DNA of 64,000 bases from Bacillota bacterium. GTDB taxonomy: Bacteria; Bacillota; Clostridia; Lachnospirales; Lachnospiraceae. The notes beneath the pieces are model-generated. The model saw only the letters and a program-made list of their open reading frames with translations, had not been told where the DNA came from and did no database searches. Both the position numbers and the translations under genes were made by a program. Positions within the stretch are counted from its first letter, which is position 1. Every line of letters starts with the position of its first letter. The stretch is from assembly GCA_023411215.1 (NCBI GenBank), contig JAEYOY010000076.1, positions 14,684 to 78,683 on the forward strand, read 5' to 3'. Shown piece by piece: positions 1 through 8,415 of this stretch.

Positions 1-686
1 CCTAGATTACCGATAGAAGCCATGGAATAGATATAATCTAGCAGATCCTCTGTCTCTGTCACCTGAAGAGCATCAATATAATCCTTTCGATTTACTTCAG
101 TAAAATACTTCTTTAATATGTCCGCTCCGTTCTGCAGAGTAAAGCTTCCGTTGATATCTATCTTGATACCATATCCGCCTAAGGTACTGGTCAAATAGCC
201 CTGTATCCCATTCTCTCCAAAGGTAGCACAATAAAAGCTACCTCCCCTCTTCAGTACCCGTTCCACCTCCTGAAGCCCCTTCTGTAGATCCGGCACATGA
301 TATAGCATCATATTCGCGATAACCATATCGAAGGACTCTGCTTCATAAGGGATTTCTTCTATATTAATACGCTCGAAGGACACCCTGGGACTTAAGGAAA
401 ACTTATTCCTTACAATCTCAACCATTCCCTCCGAGAAGTCGGATAAGATTAGCGAAGTTCCGGGATATAGTTGATCAATTCGATTCGTCCATAGATCGCC
501 TGTGCCACAGCCAAGCTCCAGGATTCTCAAATTATCGTTAAATTCATATTGCTGATATAGCCAATTACCAAAGCCTAACTGATTCACACTATATTTCTCG
601 TGGATCGATCTTCTGGTATTCAGGTTCGTACTATTACTATATTGCTCTTTAACTGCTTTCGCATCCTTCATACGGTTCTCAGACAT
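1..686 (-). CDS. Class I SAM-dependent methyltransferase (3' end beyond window)
   Basis: The minus-strand frame opens at the ATG at 684-686 and stays open to base 1, so the C-terminus lies outside the window. About 228 residues are visible. The SAM-binding motif I ILELGCGTGDLW is near residues 54-65, followed by an acidic strand end (LILSDFS), motif IV (FDMVIANMMLYHV) and the VLKRGG post-motif strand, which together define a Methyltransf_11/UbiE-like fold. The substrate cannot be told from sequence. Neighbouring genes on the same strand are unrelated small enzymes. A protein of about 250-270 residues would be normal for the family. Confidence 0.85.
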   Translation of the reverse strand, partial: MSENRMKDAKAVKEQYSNSTNLNTRRSIHEKYSVNQLGFGNWLYQQYEFNDNLRILELGCGTGDLWTNRIDQLYPGTSLILSDFSEGMVEIVRNKFSLSPRVSFERINIEEIPYEAESFDMVIANMMLYHVPDLQKGLQEVERVLKRGGSFYCATFGENGIQGYLTSTLGGYGIKIDINGSFTLQNGADILKKYFTEVNRKDYIDALQVTETEDLLDYIYSMASIGNL

Positions 687-749
687 GGGGTACCTCCATC
701 ATTCTATTGTGATATCATATTCTTGTTCTGCTTTCCTACGGTAGTGGGT

Positions 750-1595
750 TCAACGTACCAGATCACCCAACACCAATTGGTCCATCCTTATCTGCAGCTC
801 ACCAACCTGTGAATAGCCAAAGTCTCCATGGCAGTCAGATCCGGTTGTGATTAATAACCCCTTCTGCCTGCAGATCGTTATGCAAACATCCGTAATCTCT
901 TCCGTATGGGTTGGATAATAGCATTCAATCCCGTCAAAGCCCTGTTCTACAAGCTGCAGGAGTCTGAGACGGAACAATTCCGGATTTGATTCCTTAATGG
1001 ATACTCCCGGATGAGCAAGAATCGCTTTTCCTCCAGCGTCATGGATCTGTCTTAACACCTCTTTAATCGGAGGATAATCACCGCTGTCGTTGGTAATTCC
1101 ATATTGATTATAGATGGAAAAGCCTTCACGCAGACTCTTAGTTAACCCCTTTTCCAGAAAATAATGTAGTGCCTTCCAGCCACCCTTCCCTTTGTCATAG
1201 GAGAAGGACCGGAAATCCGCCAGGGAGATCTCCTTATAATCCTTCTCCATGTCACTAACCAATCTGACACTGATGTCATCCATAATGTCTCGGTTATTCT
1301 TTACAAACCCGGCAAACTTGTCATTATTACTATCAAAGCCGTACCCCAGAATGTGAATGTCTGCGCCTCGGTCGATGGAATCCAGCTCTACTCCGGGAAG
1401 ATAAGCTATCCCATATTCGCGACAAAGCTCCTCTAGCTCTTTGACTGCAGTCAATACATTGTGGTCAGTAATGGCCAGCAGTCCCACCTGATGGGCAACG
1501 GCTGCGCGAACAATCTCCTCCGGTGACATAGTTCCATCCGAATAATAGGAATGAAGGTGTAAATCGATGTATTTGTTAGTATTCTTCATGCTCAT
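750..1595 (-). CDS. PHP-domain metal-dependent phosphoesterase
   Basis: A 281-residue PHP-family protein. Metal ligands characteristic of the PHP fold are visible in order: DLHLHSYYSDG near the N-terminus (residues 11-21), AITDHN (about 41-46), GVELDS, LAHPG (about 193-197) and GSDCHGD (about 252-258). This matches the YciV/TrpH-like nucleotide phosphatases (RNase AM or 3',5'-nucleoside bisphosphate phosphatase), although no single substrate can be assigned. The ATG at 1595 is preceded by aggagctaac, a good ribosome binding site. It acts in the cytoplasm and has no signal peptide. It lies just downstream of the ABM-like gene on the same strand. Confidence 0.85.
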   Translation of the reverse strand: MSMKNTNKYIDLHLHSYYSDGTMSPEEIVRAAVAHQVGLLAITDHNVLTAVKELEELCREYGIAYLPGVELDSIDRGADIHILGYGFDSNNDKFAGFVKNNRDIMDDISVRLVSDMEKDYKEISLADFRSFSYDKGKGGWKALHYFLEKGLTKSLREGFSIYNQYGITNDSGDYPPIKEVLRQIHDAGGKAILAHPGVSIKESNPELFRLRLLQLVEQGFDGIECYYPTHTEEITDVCITICRQKGLLITTGSDCHGDFGYSQVGELQIRMDQLVLGDLVR

Positions 1596-1702
1596 GTTAG
1601 CTCCTTACTTCTTGGTATACTTGTTGCTTGTTCTTGTGTTCATCAACTTTCGTCCGATCATATTATATACAATTCGTATCATTGCACTATCTTCCCCTCA
1701 CT

Positions 1703-2041
1703 CTACAAGCCATAGCCACAATTGATATCAAAGGGTGCAATCAGCAGCTTCCTCAATTCCTTCTCATAATTTTTAAAGAACCATAGATTAGCCGCAGTAT
1801 AATTCTCAATCGTATCGAACTCCCAGTAGGAATAATATTTGACACATTTCACAATCTTAGTCAACTCTCTTGGAAGCAAGCCGATCTCATCATGTACATA
1901 GAATCGCTTCATGTACTTCATATCAGAGCAGCCTGGACATATCGCTTGATTTTCTTTCGCTTTTTCAGCAAATACTACAAACTCCTCCAGCTTATCCGGC
2001 CTCACCTGAAATAGCTTCACTTCACAAAAATTATTTCTCAT
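1703..2041 (-). CDS. Small ABM/dimeric alpha-beta-barrel-like protein
   Basis: A 112-residue protein. The start, FCEVKLFQVRPDKLEEFVVF, resembles the first strand and helix of the ferredoxin-like dimeric alpha-beta barrel seen in antibiotic biosynthesis monooxygenase (ABM) and Dabb proteins, and YYSYWEFDTIENY resembles the later W-x-x-W/F strand. There are three cysteines (two in CPGC) that could be a redox or metal site. A ribosome binding site (tggag) precedes the ATG. The substrate is unknown and it could equally be a stress-induced protein. It lies between the serine hydrolase and PHP genes on the same strand, with short gaps. Confidence 0.55.
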   Translation of the reverse strand: MRNNFCEVKLFQVRPDKLEEFVVFAEKAKENQAICPGCSDMKYMKRFYVHDEIGLLPRELTKIVKCVKYYSYWEFDTIENYTAANLWFFKNYEKELRKLLIAPFDINCGYGL

Positions 2042-2099
2042 AATATCACTCCATTCTATATTTATTATGCCTTTGGGGAACCTTCTGTCCTTACCCAGC

Positions 2100-2975
2100 C
2101 TAAAGCTGTGGATATATTGTTTCCCACAAACTTAGTCTCATTTTCTCAGCCAGCCTTATATCCTCTAGATTGGAGAGCACGGATATCACAGCATTCTTCT
2201 CCGGCAGAACCATACAGATCTGACCCCATTTTCCTCTGGCGCAATAAGAATTATGCTCCTGTCTCCAGAAATAATAACCATAACCCTCTTCCTTATTCTC
2301 AATCTGCTTCTTCGTAGCCTGCTCTGCCCACTCCTGCGGTATAATCTGTTTTCCTCTATAATTGCCCTTCTGCAGGTATAGCTGTCCGATTCTGCTAAGC
2401 TCATCCACCGTCAGCTTCATTCCCGTGGAACCATAATAATAACCCTCCGGACTATATGCACAAGTCACTCCAGATATCTGCAGAGGCTTGAACAATCTGG
2501 GCTCCAGATAATCCAGCATCGGCATTCCTGTTGTCTTCTCAACAATAACTCCGGCAAGATAGGAGGCAAAGTTGTTATAGCGGAATTTCCTCTCATCGGC
2601 ATTCGGTAACGGTAGCGATAGTATATGCTTCAACCAGTTGTCACAGGTCAATCGTTCAAAGGGATAATCCACTATGGACATGGTGAGAAGTCTCTCTATT
2701 GTAATTCTATTCAGATTGTTCCGCTGCTCCTGCGATACTGACCCGGAAAGCTCCCGCTCAAAATAAGGAAGAATAGAATCTCCTAATTGAAAACGCCCCT
2801 CTGCAATCGCCACCCCAACCGCAGTAGAAGTAATGCACTTCGTAGCAGAGTACAGATTTCTTCGTTCCTCGGGGACAAAATGATGCTCAGCAAGCTTCTG
2901 ACCGTCTTGTAAAACGACAATCCCATACACCTGCATATTATTCTCGGTAACTAGCGATACAAATTTCTTCAGCAT
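2100..2975 (-). CDS. Beta-lactamase-family serine hydrolase (class C-like, PBP4*/EstB type)
   Basis: A 291-residue protein of the Beta-lactamase (PF00144-type) family. The nucleophile motif SATK is at about residues 43-46 (SxxK), the YNN catalytic motif at 133-135 (YxN), and KWGQ near the C-terminus stands where the K-T/S-G box would be, in altered form. There is no signal peptide, so a cytoplasmic esterase or peptidase is more likely than a secreted resistance enzyme. The family includes esterases, D-amino peptidases and penicillin-binding proteins; the substrate is undetermined. Confidence 0.8.
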   Translation of the reverse strand: MLKKFVSLVTENNMQVYGIVVLQDGQKLAEHHFVPEERRNLYSATKCITSTAVGVAIAEGRFQLGDSILPYFERELSGSVSQEQRNNLNRITIERLLTMSIVDYPFERLTCDNWLKHILSLPLPNADERKFRYNNFASYLAGVIVEKTTGMPMLDYLEPRLFKPLQISGVTCAYSPEGYYYGSTGMKLTVDELSRIGQLYLQKGNYRGKQIIPQEWAEQATKKQIENKEEGYGYYFWRQEHNSYCARGKWGQICMVLPEKNAVISVLSNLEDIRLAEKMRLSLWETIYPQL

Positions 2976-3013
2976 AAGTCATCCCTCCCTAAGTCAAAAA
3001 CAAAACTATGATT

Positions 3014-3466
3014 TTACTCCAACTCCCCTTCATCCGGTCTGTAAGAGCCTGTAATCTCAATTATATTGCCATCTGGATCCATTACCTGGAAGTAATAATA
3101 GGGTTGTCCTGCATTAATATATTTCACTGCTGTAACCATATCAGCAAAGCCTATCGCCATAAGTCGCTGGCGCTCCTTCCTTAGGTCCTCAGCCCAGAAG
3201 TTCAGAACGATTTTATTGGTATTTATGGCATCCGCAATCCTTCTCTTATCATCAAATTCTCTATCATAATCACCCTTTAAAATCACTTTATCCGGATGCT
3301 CAGTATCAAAGTAGCCATTCATAATGGATATATTCTGCTGATCAAGGATAAACTGGGCGAACCGATCCATATTACGATGGGTTACAGGTATCTCTAAAAG
3401 TTGTTCATAAAATCGAATCGTTTTATCAAAGTCCCTTACAATCAAATAAACTGACCCTAAATGCAT
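3014..3466 (-). CDS. VOC (glyoxalase/bleomycin resistance) superfamily protein
   Basis: A 150-residue vicinal-oxygen-chelate protein. It opens with LGSVYLIVRDFDKTIRFYEQ, the typical first strand and helix, and ends with DPDGNIIEITGSY, the common last metal-ligand strand (E of IIEI). A single bidomain VOC unit of this size usually dimerises and may bind a divalent metal. Function within the superfamily (lyase, dioxygenase or drug binding) cannot be decided. The ATG at 3466 follows gggggag. Confidence 0.8.
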   Translation of the reverse strand: MHLGSVYLIVRDFDKTIRFYEQLLEIPVTHRNMDRFAQFILDQQNISIMNGYFDTEHPDKVILKGDYDREFDDKRRIADAINTNKIVLNFWAEDLRKERQRLMAIGFADMVTAVKYINAGQPYYYFQVMDPDGNIIEITGSYRPDEGELE

Positions 3467-3650
3467 TTTCTCCCCCTGATATTATTCATGATATTATATT
3501 ACATTTTAGCATTATCACAAATTTTGGCAACCCAAACATTACATTAAAATATTCTCAGCCGAATACTAAAAAAATAATGTAATAAGCTACAAGATCCGCA
3601 TTGTAGATATTAAAGCATAAAAAATCGAACTCTTAAGCTCTTAAACCGGA

Positions 3651-3687
3651 AGAAAGCACGCTTCGCGAATTTTCTATTGTCATGAAT
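3651..3687. repeat. 37-bp dispersed hairpin repeat, copy A
   Basis: This 37-bp sequence recurs at 6645-6681 with about 33 of 37 positions identical. It starts agaaagcacgcttcgcga and ends tcatgaat. The 5' part can fold (agaa...ttct around cgc-ttc-gcg). It lies in the 348-nt gap between the VOC and GNAT genes, which otherwise holds only a terminator and AT-rich DNA. Confidence 0.6.
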
Positions 3688-3694
3688 CAAAAAA

Positions 3695-3724
3695 CCTCAA
3701 GGTTTTCAGAAGAAGCCCTTGAGG
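3695..3724 (-). terminator. Rho-independent terminator of the GNAT gene
   Basis: The stem cctcaagg/ccttgagg is followed on the minus strand by a T-run (gttttttg). It lies about 90 nt past the stop codon of the GNAT gene that ends at 3815. Confidence 0.65.
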
Positions 3725-3814
3725 CTTACTTGATTGTTATATTCAATACTATTCTCTAACCAGTTCAAAACAAGTTCCTCAACCCACAATGATAGGCATA
3801 CTAGAGCGAAATAT

Positions 3815-4396
3815 TTAATCAGCGCTCAACCTAACGTTAATTCGAGCACGGCAGGTCTCTTCTCCGAATATTGCCTGATACAGTTGTTCCAGTTCCATCG
3901 CCAGACCATCCTCATCCATATGAGGCTTCGCATTGTAATAAATAATCATATATTCATCGGTAAAGACGTGACTCCATACCTTACTTTGCTTGAAACCATT
4001 TCTTATATAGAACTGAATTCTTCGGTTCATAAGATCCCTGCTCTGTTCGTCGGAAGCATAAGCGGGGTTCTCAACTTCGGCAATAAGTGTTAGTCCATCC
4101 TTGATCATGCTTTCCTGTATTGCCTGGATAAACCTTCCTCCAATGCCTTGGGAGCGATAATCACTCAATACAGCAAAATAATCCAACAGCAAGGTCTGAT
4201 TATCCCTACCCTTTACAAAAAACGCATACCCCTTCAGTTCTTTTTGATCCCATGCACCATAGCAAAGATACCTTTGTTCATTTACCAGCTTTTCCATCAG
4301 TGCATATGGCTTAATCTCACTTTGATGAAAATCCTTTTGTAAATGTTCATGATATATGATACGTCGTTCTTTGTCATCGAAAATTCTTATTTCCAT
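3815..4396 (-). CDS. GNAT-family N-acetyltransferase
   Basis: A 193-residue acetyltransferase. The central YFAVLSDYRSQGIGGRFIQ carries the acetyl-CoA pyrophosphate-binding motif R/Q-x-x-G-x-G/A (QGIGG), and NPAYASDEQ with FYIRNGFK forms the usual C-terminal motif B. It resembles the GNAT group in Clostridia whose members have IRNGF and a long alpha-helical tail. The substrate is unknown. A ggag ribosome binding site precedes the ATG. The terminator at 3695-3724 follows. Confidence 0.8.
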   Translation of the reverse strand: MEIRIFDDKERRIIYHEHLQKDFHQSEIKPYALMEKLVNEQRYLCYGAWDQKELKGYAFFVKGRDNQTLLLDYFAVLSDYRSQGIGGRFIQAIQESMIKDGLTLIAEVENPAYASDEQSRDLMNRRIQFYIRNGFKQSKVWSHVFTDEYMIIYYNAKPHMDEDGLAMELEQLYQAIFGEETCRARINVRLSAD

Positions 4397-4460
4397 TGTT
4401 TGATTACTCCTGCTCGTTACTATTCTTTAGAAATATCTCGTTGTCATATATACCAAACTC

Positions 4461-4967
4461 TTATTTCTCACTCTCTTTAATTTTTCCTTTACGGTATGCT
4501 TCGATTAACTTCTCCAAATCACATATGGATGATTTCAGCTCTGTTCCTATGTCAGTATCTCCAACATGCTTTCTTAATACTTCATTTTCCACTACCATCG
4601 TTGTAGATACAATATCCAATTCTTCCCGGATTGCTTTTTCCGTGTTTTCAAAAGGGCTATGAGAAACCAATTGCAGTCCATATGAATTATTAATCAAAGT
4701 ATATCCTGCTATTCCGGTCTTTTTTTGATATGCCCTGGAGAATCCGCCATCGATCACAAGTAATTTCCCATTCGCTTTAATCGGACTTTCTCCTTTTTTC
4801 ATAATTACGGGAACATGTCCATTCACGATATGTGATTTTGAGGAATCTAATCCAAATTCATTCAATATCATATGACATACTTCTTCATCGTTTATATGCT
4901 CATAATAAGGATTTTTACTTTCGATATGAGTTGCTTTATCTTCAATAAAATACCTTCCGATATAATG
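4461..4967 (-). pseudogene. fbp: Class III fructose-1,6-bisphosphatase, C-terminal remnant
   Basis: The readable protein is RYFIEDKATHIESKNPYYEH through NGHVPV, GESPIKANGKLLVIDGGFSRAY, TGIAGYTLI and LVSHSPFE, which is the C-terminal quarter of the Firmicutes class III fructose-1,6-bisphosphatase. The family is usually about 640-670 residues, but only about 165 are present. Going upstream the frame meets a stop at 4968-4970 and similarity ends near 4955. There is an internal ATG at 4871, but a 136-residue product would lack the metallophosphatase core. The lost 5' end faces the lost 5' end of the plus-strand binding-protein gene at 5014, as though a single deletion had removed both gene starts. 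Confidence 0.8.
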
Positions 4968-5013
4968 TTATTCGATACCAATTATTTAGATTTCTTTCTT
5001 CTTTGTGAATTAG

Positions 5014-5496
5014 CTCCAGCTTCCTGCTAGGATAATAAATAATAAGCCAAGAGTTTACTTGGCTGGTAATAGCAGCATGCTATCTACAGCTTCTGCTAAC
5101 ATGTATCAGAATGATTTAATTGAAGCGGCAGGCGGAGTTAATGTGGCAAAGGATATCGTAGATGCTTATTGGGTAAATATCTCGTATGAACAATTGATCG
5201 CATACAATCCTGACTATATAATTATAGTACCCGAAGCAGAATATACAAAGGGAGACATTATAGGCGACAGCAACCTGTCAAAAATCAACGCTGTCAAAAA
5301 CAATAAGGTATATGAGATGCCAAATAACTTTGAAGCTTGGGATTCTCCGGTACCCTCAAGCATTCTAGGCAAAATGTGGTTAACAAGTATTCTCTATAAG
5401 GACCTATATTCCAATGATAATTTTGCAGAGGATGTTGCTTATTTTTATAACACCTTCTATGATTTTGAGATCGATAAAGAGGTATTGAAGAATTAA
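5014..5496 (+). pseudogene. ABC transporter substrate-binding protein, C-terminal half
   Basis: The frame is open from 5014 (stop at 5011-5013) and family-like sequence begins at KPRVYLAGNSSMLSTAS. It continues with YQNDLIEAAGGVNVA, IAYNPDYIIIVPE, VYEMPNNFEAWDSP and FYNTFYDF, which is the second lobe of a FepB/BtuF-type (Peripla_BP_2) binding protein for iron complexes, cobalamin or oxyanions. Full-length relatives have about 350-400 residues with a lipoprotein signal; here about 150 residues remain with no signal peptide and no first lobe. A TTG at 5059 could start a fragment, but it could not bind substrate as a two-lobed protein. The stop codon overlaps the permease start (taatg). Confidence 0.8.
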
Positions 5497-6506
5497 TGAA
5501 GAATGCAAATAAACATTATATTGTAAAATCAAATACAGTAAATATAATTGCATTCATCCTCGTGATTGCTTCCTTTGTATTGTCCATCGCTATTGGTAAG
5601 TACAGCTTAACAATCGAAGATATCGTTAAGATTATCAAAGGAACTCATGATAACCAAATGACCGTTAATGTATTCTACATGCTAAGATTACCAAGAAGTA
5701 TCATGGTAATCTTAGCAGGCATTGGCTTAAGTATAGCGGGAAGCGTTTACCAAACCTTATTTAAGAATTCTCTTGCCTCACCGGATATCATCGGAATCAC
5801 TTCAGGAGCGAATGTAGGTGCTGCATTTAGCATCGTGTTTGTTTCTGGAAATGTGTTGTCCGTAGCATTTGGAGCCTTCTTTGGCGGAATAATTGCACTT
5901 ACCTTTGTTATAGGATTGGTTAAATTATCAAAAGCAGACAACGTATTGAACTATGTAATGTCAGGAATTATTATTAATGCACTTTGTAATGGAATTCTAA
6001 TGGCCATCAAATATTTTTCCGATCCAGAAAACGAACTTGGTGCCATAGAATATTGGACAATGGGTAGCTTTGGAGGCATTACATCTGAAAAATTAATAAT
6101 TATACTTCCATTTCTTTTTATTGGTCTAGTTGGTATTTATCTAATGCGTTGGAAAATATATGTGCTCTCCACCAGCGATGAAGAAGCAAAATCACTCGGT
6201 ATTTCGGTAGAACACAGCAGATACTTGATTCTACTGTTCTCAACACTTGTGGTTGCAAGCATTGTGTGTGTTACCGGACTAATTAGTTTTATTGGCCTGA
6301 TTCCCCCGCATATTGCACGATCGATACGAAAGAGAAATGATTTCAAAACGGTGCTTTTCAGCGGACTAATCGGTGCTATTTTAATCGCATTATCCGATTG
6401 TATCGCCAGAACGATACTTCCCTCTGAGCTACCGATTAGTATCATCACCTCATTTATAGGAGCTCCATATTTAGCTTTGTTGGTTTGCAAAAACAAGAAA
6501 TTCTAA
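5496..6506 (+). CDS. FecCD-family ABC importer permease
   Basis: A 336-residue, very hydrophobic protein with about nine to ten predicted membrane spans. FecCD/BtuC signatures are present: LRLPRSIMVILAGIGLSIAG, the SLASPDIIGITSGA coupling region, and GLISFIGLIPPHIAR near the C-terminus. It forms the membrane channel for iron-complex, cobalamin or metal-oxyanion uptake. It starts within the stop codon of the broken binding-protein gene (translational coupling), and the ATPase gene follows after a 229-nt gap carrying hairpins. The permease itself is intact. Confidence 0.9.
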   Translation: MKNANKHYIVKSNTVNIIAFILVIASFVLSIAIGKYSLTIEDIVKIIKGTHDNQMTVNVFYMLRLPRSIMVILAGIGLSIAGSVYQTLFKNSLASPDIIGITSGANVGAAFSIVFVSGNVLSVAFGAFFGGIIALTFVIGLVKLSKADNVLNYVMSGIIINALCNGILMAIKYFSDPENELGAIEYWTMGSFGGITSEKLIIILPFLFIGLVGIYLMRWKIYVLSTSDEEAKSLGISVEHSRYLILLFSTLVVASIVCVTGLISFIGLIPPHIARSIRKRNDFKTVLFSGLIGAILIALSDCIARTILPSELPISIITSFIGAPYLALLVCKNKKF

Positions 6507-6548
6507 TAGGAATAGTGTGAATTATTAAAAGCACAATTCACACCTCCA

Positions 6549-6681
6549 AGTTTGCGCCTGCGTAATCCTCGGCGCAAACTGACACAAAGGGCAGGCATGA
6601 TATGTTAGATTGAAAAATTACAGATTTTTCAATCAGAATACAATAGAAAGCACGCTTCGCGACCTTTCTTTTATCATGAAT
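6549..6681. repeat. Hairpin-rich insert between permease and ATPase, with 37-bp repeat copy B
   Basis: Three stem-loops occur in a row: agtttgcgcc/ggcgcaaact (6549-6580), ttgaaaaat/atttttcaa (around 6610-6633) and the 37-bp repeat at 6645-6681, shared with 3651-3687. Genes of this importer type are usually tightly spaced, so the 229-nt gap looks like inserted repeat DNA or an intra-operon regulator. No open frame is seen in it. Confidence 0.5.
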
Positions 6682-6735
6682 TATGTGCTACCGCCCAAAT
6701 TTGAAGATTTGCAACAGAATGGAGACTAGATTTAT

Positions 6736-7500
6736 ATGATAATTAATCGTATTTCGGGTGGATACCCAGGCGAGTTTGTTATGACCAACATCAGCTTTAC
6801 AATAGAAGCGGGAAAAATATATGCTCTGCTCGGCCTTAACGGTGCCGGTAAGACAACCATAATTAAGACAATATGTGGATTGATAAAAGCAACGTCAGGA
6901 AATGTTCTGATAGATGATAAAGACATCCTCACTCTAAAAGAAAAAGAAAGAGCGCAGTTGATCAGTTATGTTCCACAGAGAAGTAATCTGGTATACTATA
7001 CAACAGCGATTGATGTTGTCTTAATGGGTATTACGCCGTATTTGAAAACATTTGAAACTCCAAACCAGGAACATACAAATCAAGCAAGGAAATGCCTTGA
7101 AAAACTAGGAATTGAAGAACTTGCAGAAACTAACTTTTTAAATTTAAGTGAAGGCCAAAAGCAGCTTGTATTAATCGCAAGGGCCTTGATACAGAACGGA
7201 AAATATATGTTGTTGGATGAGCCCGAAAGCAGTCTGGATCTGGTTAATAAGCATCGTCTTATGCATAAGCTACGAGAGATCATTAATGATTACAATAAAG
7301 GTGCCTTAATCTCCATGCATGATCCGGAGTATGCACTGAACTATTGTGATAAGCTATTATTACTAAAGAACAAGCAAATAACAGAGATTGACTTGAAAAC
7401 AGAAGGAATAGCTTCAATCGAAGAAAAGTTGATTGAAATTTATGGGCCAATTAAGATATTGAAGCACGATAACCAATGTATTTTGTATTATAATGGATAG
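6736..7500 (+). CDS. ABC importer ATP-binding protein (FecE/BtuD type)
   Basis: A 254-residue ATPase. Walker A GLNGAGKTT is near residues 33-41, the Q-loop lies in YVPQRSN, the signature is LSEGQKQ (E in place of the usual G at position three), Walker B is MLLDEPES, and the switch histidine is in SMHDP. It energises the FecCD permease encoded just upstream. It ends 8 nt before the ModE-like regulator, so those genes are probably co-transcribed. The metal or complex transported is not directly shown; the neighbouring ModE-like gene hints at molybdate/tungstate, and iron complexes are the alternative. Confidence 0.9.
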   Translation: MIINRISGGYPGEFVMTNISFTIEAGKIYALLGLNGAGKTTIIKTICGLIKATSGNVLIDDKDILTLKEKERAQLISYVPQRSNLVYYTTAIDVVLMGITPYLKTFETPNQEHTNQARKCLEKLGIEELAETNFLNLSEGQKQLVLIARALIQNGKYMLLDEPESSLDLVNKHRLMHKLREIINDYNKGALISMHDPEYALNYCDKLLLLKNKQITEIDLKTEGIASIEEKLIEIYGPIKILKHDNQCILYYNG

Positions 7501-7508
7501 GAGGGCGA

Positions 7509-7838
7509 ATGTATTTCAATAGTAAAATATTTTTAGTCAATAATAATGTAAAGTTTTTTGGACCCGGACCTTTGGCCCTTCTTAAAAAGACAGAGGAATT
7601 AGGTTCTCTGAATCAGGCCGCTCTTGAAATGAATATGTCTTATAGCAAGGCATTCTCTATGATCAAAAATGCTGAGAAAGAATTATCCATGAAGCTCTTA
7701 GAAGGACATGCCGGTGGAAAATGTGGTGGAGGGTCTATGGTCACGAAAGAAGCGAAGGAGTTTATGCTAAAATATGAAGAATTTATTAGTCGAGCAAACC
7801 ATGCAACGAAAGAATTATATCATGAAATCTTTTCATGA
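7509..7838 (+). CDS. ModE-like winged-helix regulator (N-terminal DNA-binding domain only)
   Basis: A 109-residue protein with a LysR/ModE-type winged helix: FFGPGPLALLKKTEELGSLN, then AALEMNMSYSKAFSMIKNAEK (recognition helix region) and GGKCGGGSMVTKEAKEF (wing). The pattern GPG, SLN, A-A-x-x-M-x-x-S-Y-x-x-A is that of the molybdate regulator ModE N-domain. No Mop/TOBE molybdate-binding domain follows, so the sensing mechanism is unclear. It overlaps the following NTPase gene by 17 bp. Its place in an importer operon suggests control by molybdate, tungstate or a related ligand (inference). Confidence 0.8.
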   Translation: MYFNSKIFLVNNNVKFFGPGPLALLKKTEELGSLNQAALEMNMSYSKAFSMIKNAEKELSMKLLEGHAGGKCGGGSMVTKEAKEFMLKYEEFISRANHATKELYHEIFS

Positions 7839-8337
7839 AAGTGGTAAGCAACATCTTTTGATAACAGGCAATAAGAAAAGCGGAAAAACAACCGTATTAA
7901 ATGAAATCCTGAAAGACCTGTCATCCTTTGGAGGAATCATTACTTATGCAATCCGTGATGATAAGCACGCACCAAAATGTGTAATGCTTAGTGATATCAA
8001 CAATCCAGACATCAACGGTGTAATAGCCGTAAGGGACGAGGCAGGCACTTCCCTACTCCCAATGCCCGATACCTTTGATCACCTTGGAGTAGATATTTTA
8101 TGCAAATGCTATCAAAGCAGTGATGAACTAATTGTGATTGATGAAATCGGGTTTTTAGAAAATAACGCACTACATTATCAAAATGAAATTCTAAAATGTT
8201 TTGATAAAAAAGTTATTGCAACAATCAGAAAAGAACTAACCAACTTTACCGAAAAACTTACCCAAAGGCAGGATGTATACTTCGTTGATATTGATAATAT
8301 TAATTTGAGTGAGCGTCCTCTATCCAAAATGAATTAG
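7822..8337 (+). CDS. THEP1-like P-loop nucleoside triphosphatase
   Basis: About 171 residues from the ATG at 7822 (an upstream in-frame ATG at 7774 would run through the regulator gene). Walker A GNKKSGKTT is at about residues 14-22 of the short form, and ELIVIDEIGFLE is a Walker B with the D-E-I-G sequence typical of the NTPase_1/THEP1 family. Members hydrolyse several NTPs; their cell role is unclear. The overlap with the ModE-like gene and the importer genes suggests a link to metal uptake or cofactor handling, possibly as a nucleotide switch. This is inference. Confidence 0.75.
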   Translation: MKSFHESGKQHLLITGNKKSGKTTVLNEILKDLSSFGGIITYAIRDDKHAPKCVMLSDINNPDINGVIAVRDEAGTSLLPMPDTFDHLGVDILCKCYQSSDELIVIDEIGFLENNALHYQNEILKCFDKKVIATIRKELTNFTEKLTQRQDVYFVDIDNINLSERPLSKMN

Positions 8338-8373
8338 GGGAAAGGGAAAGTCCTTATAGCAACTTTCCCCTAA
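8334..8373 (+). terminator. Terminator of the importer operon
   Basis: A perfect 11-bp stem, ttaggggaaag/ctttcccctaa, overlaps the NTPase stop codon. No long T-run follows, so strength is uncertain. Confidence 0.55.
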
Positions 8374-8415
8374 ACGATTACAATTCCATTATTAACCTAT
8401 AAGAAAACATGTAAC

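Noticed and set aside
2100..2975. Antibiotic-resistance class C beta-lactamase
   Set aside because: No signal peptide and no clear K-T-G box; other serine hydrolase roles are more likely.
6507..6735. Molybdenum-cofactor (Moco-type) riboswitch between permease and ATPase
   Set aside because: The hairpins and location were tempting, but I could not match the known consensus and the position inside an operon is odd. A covariance search would decide.
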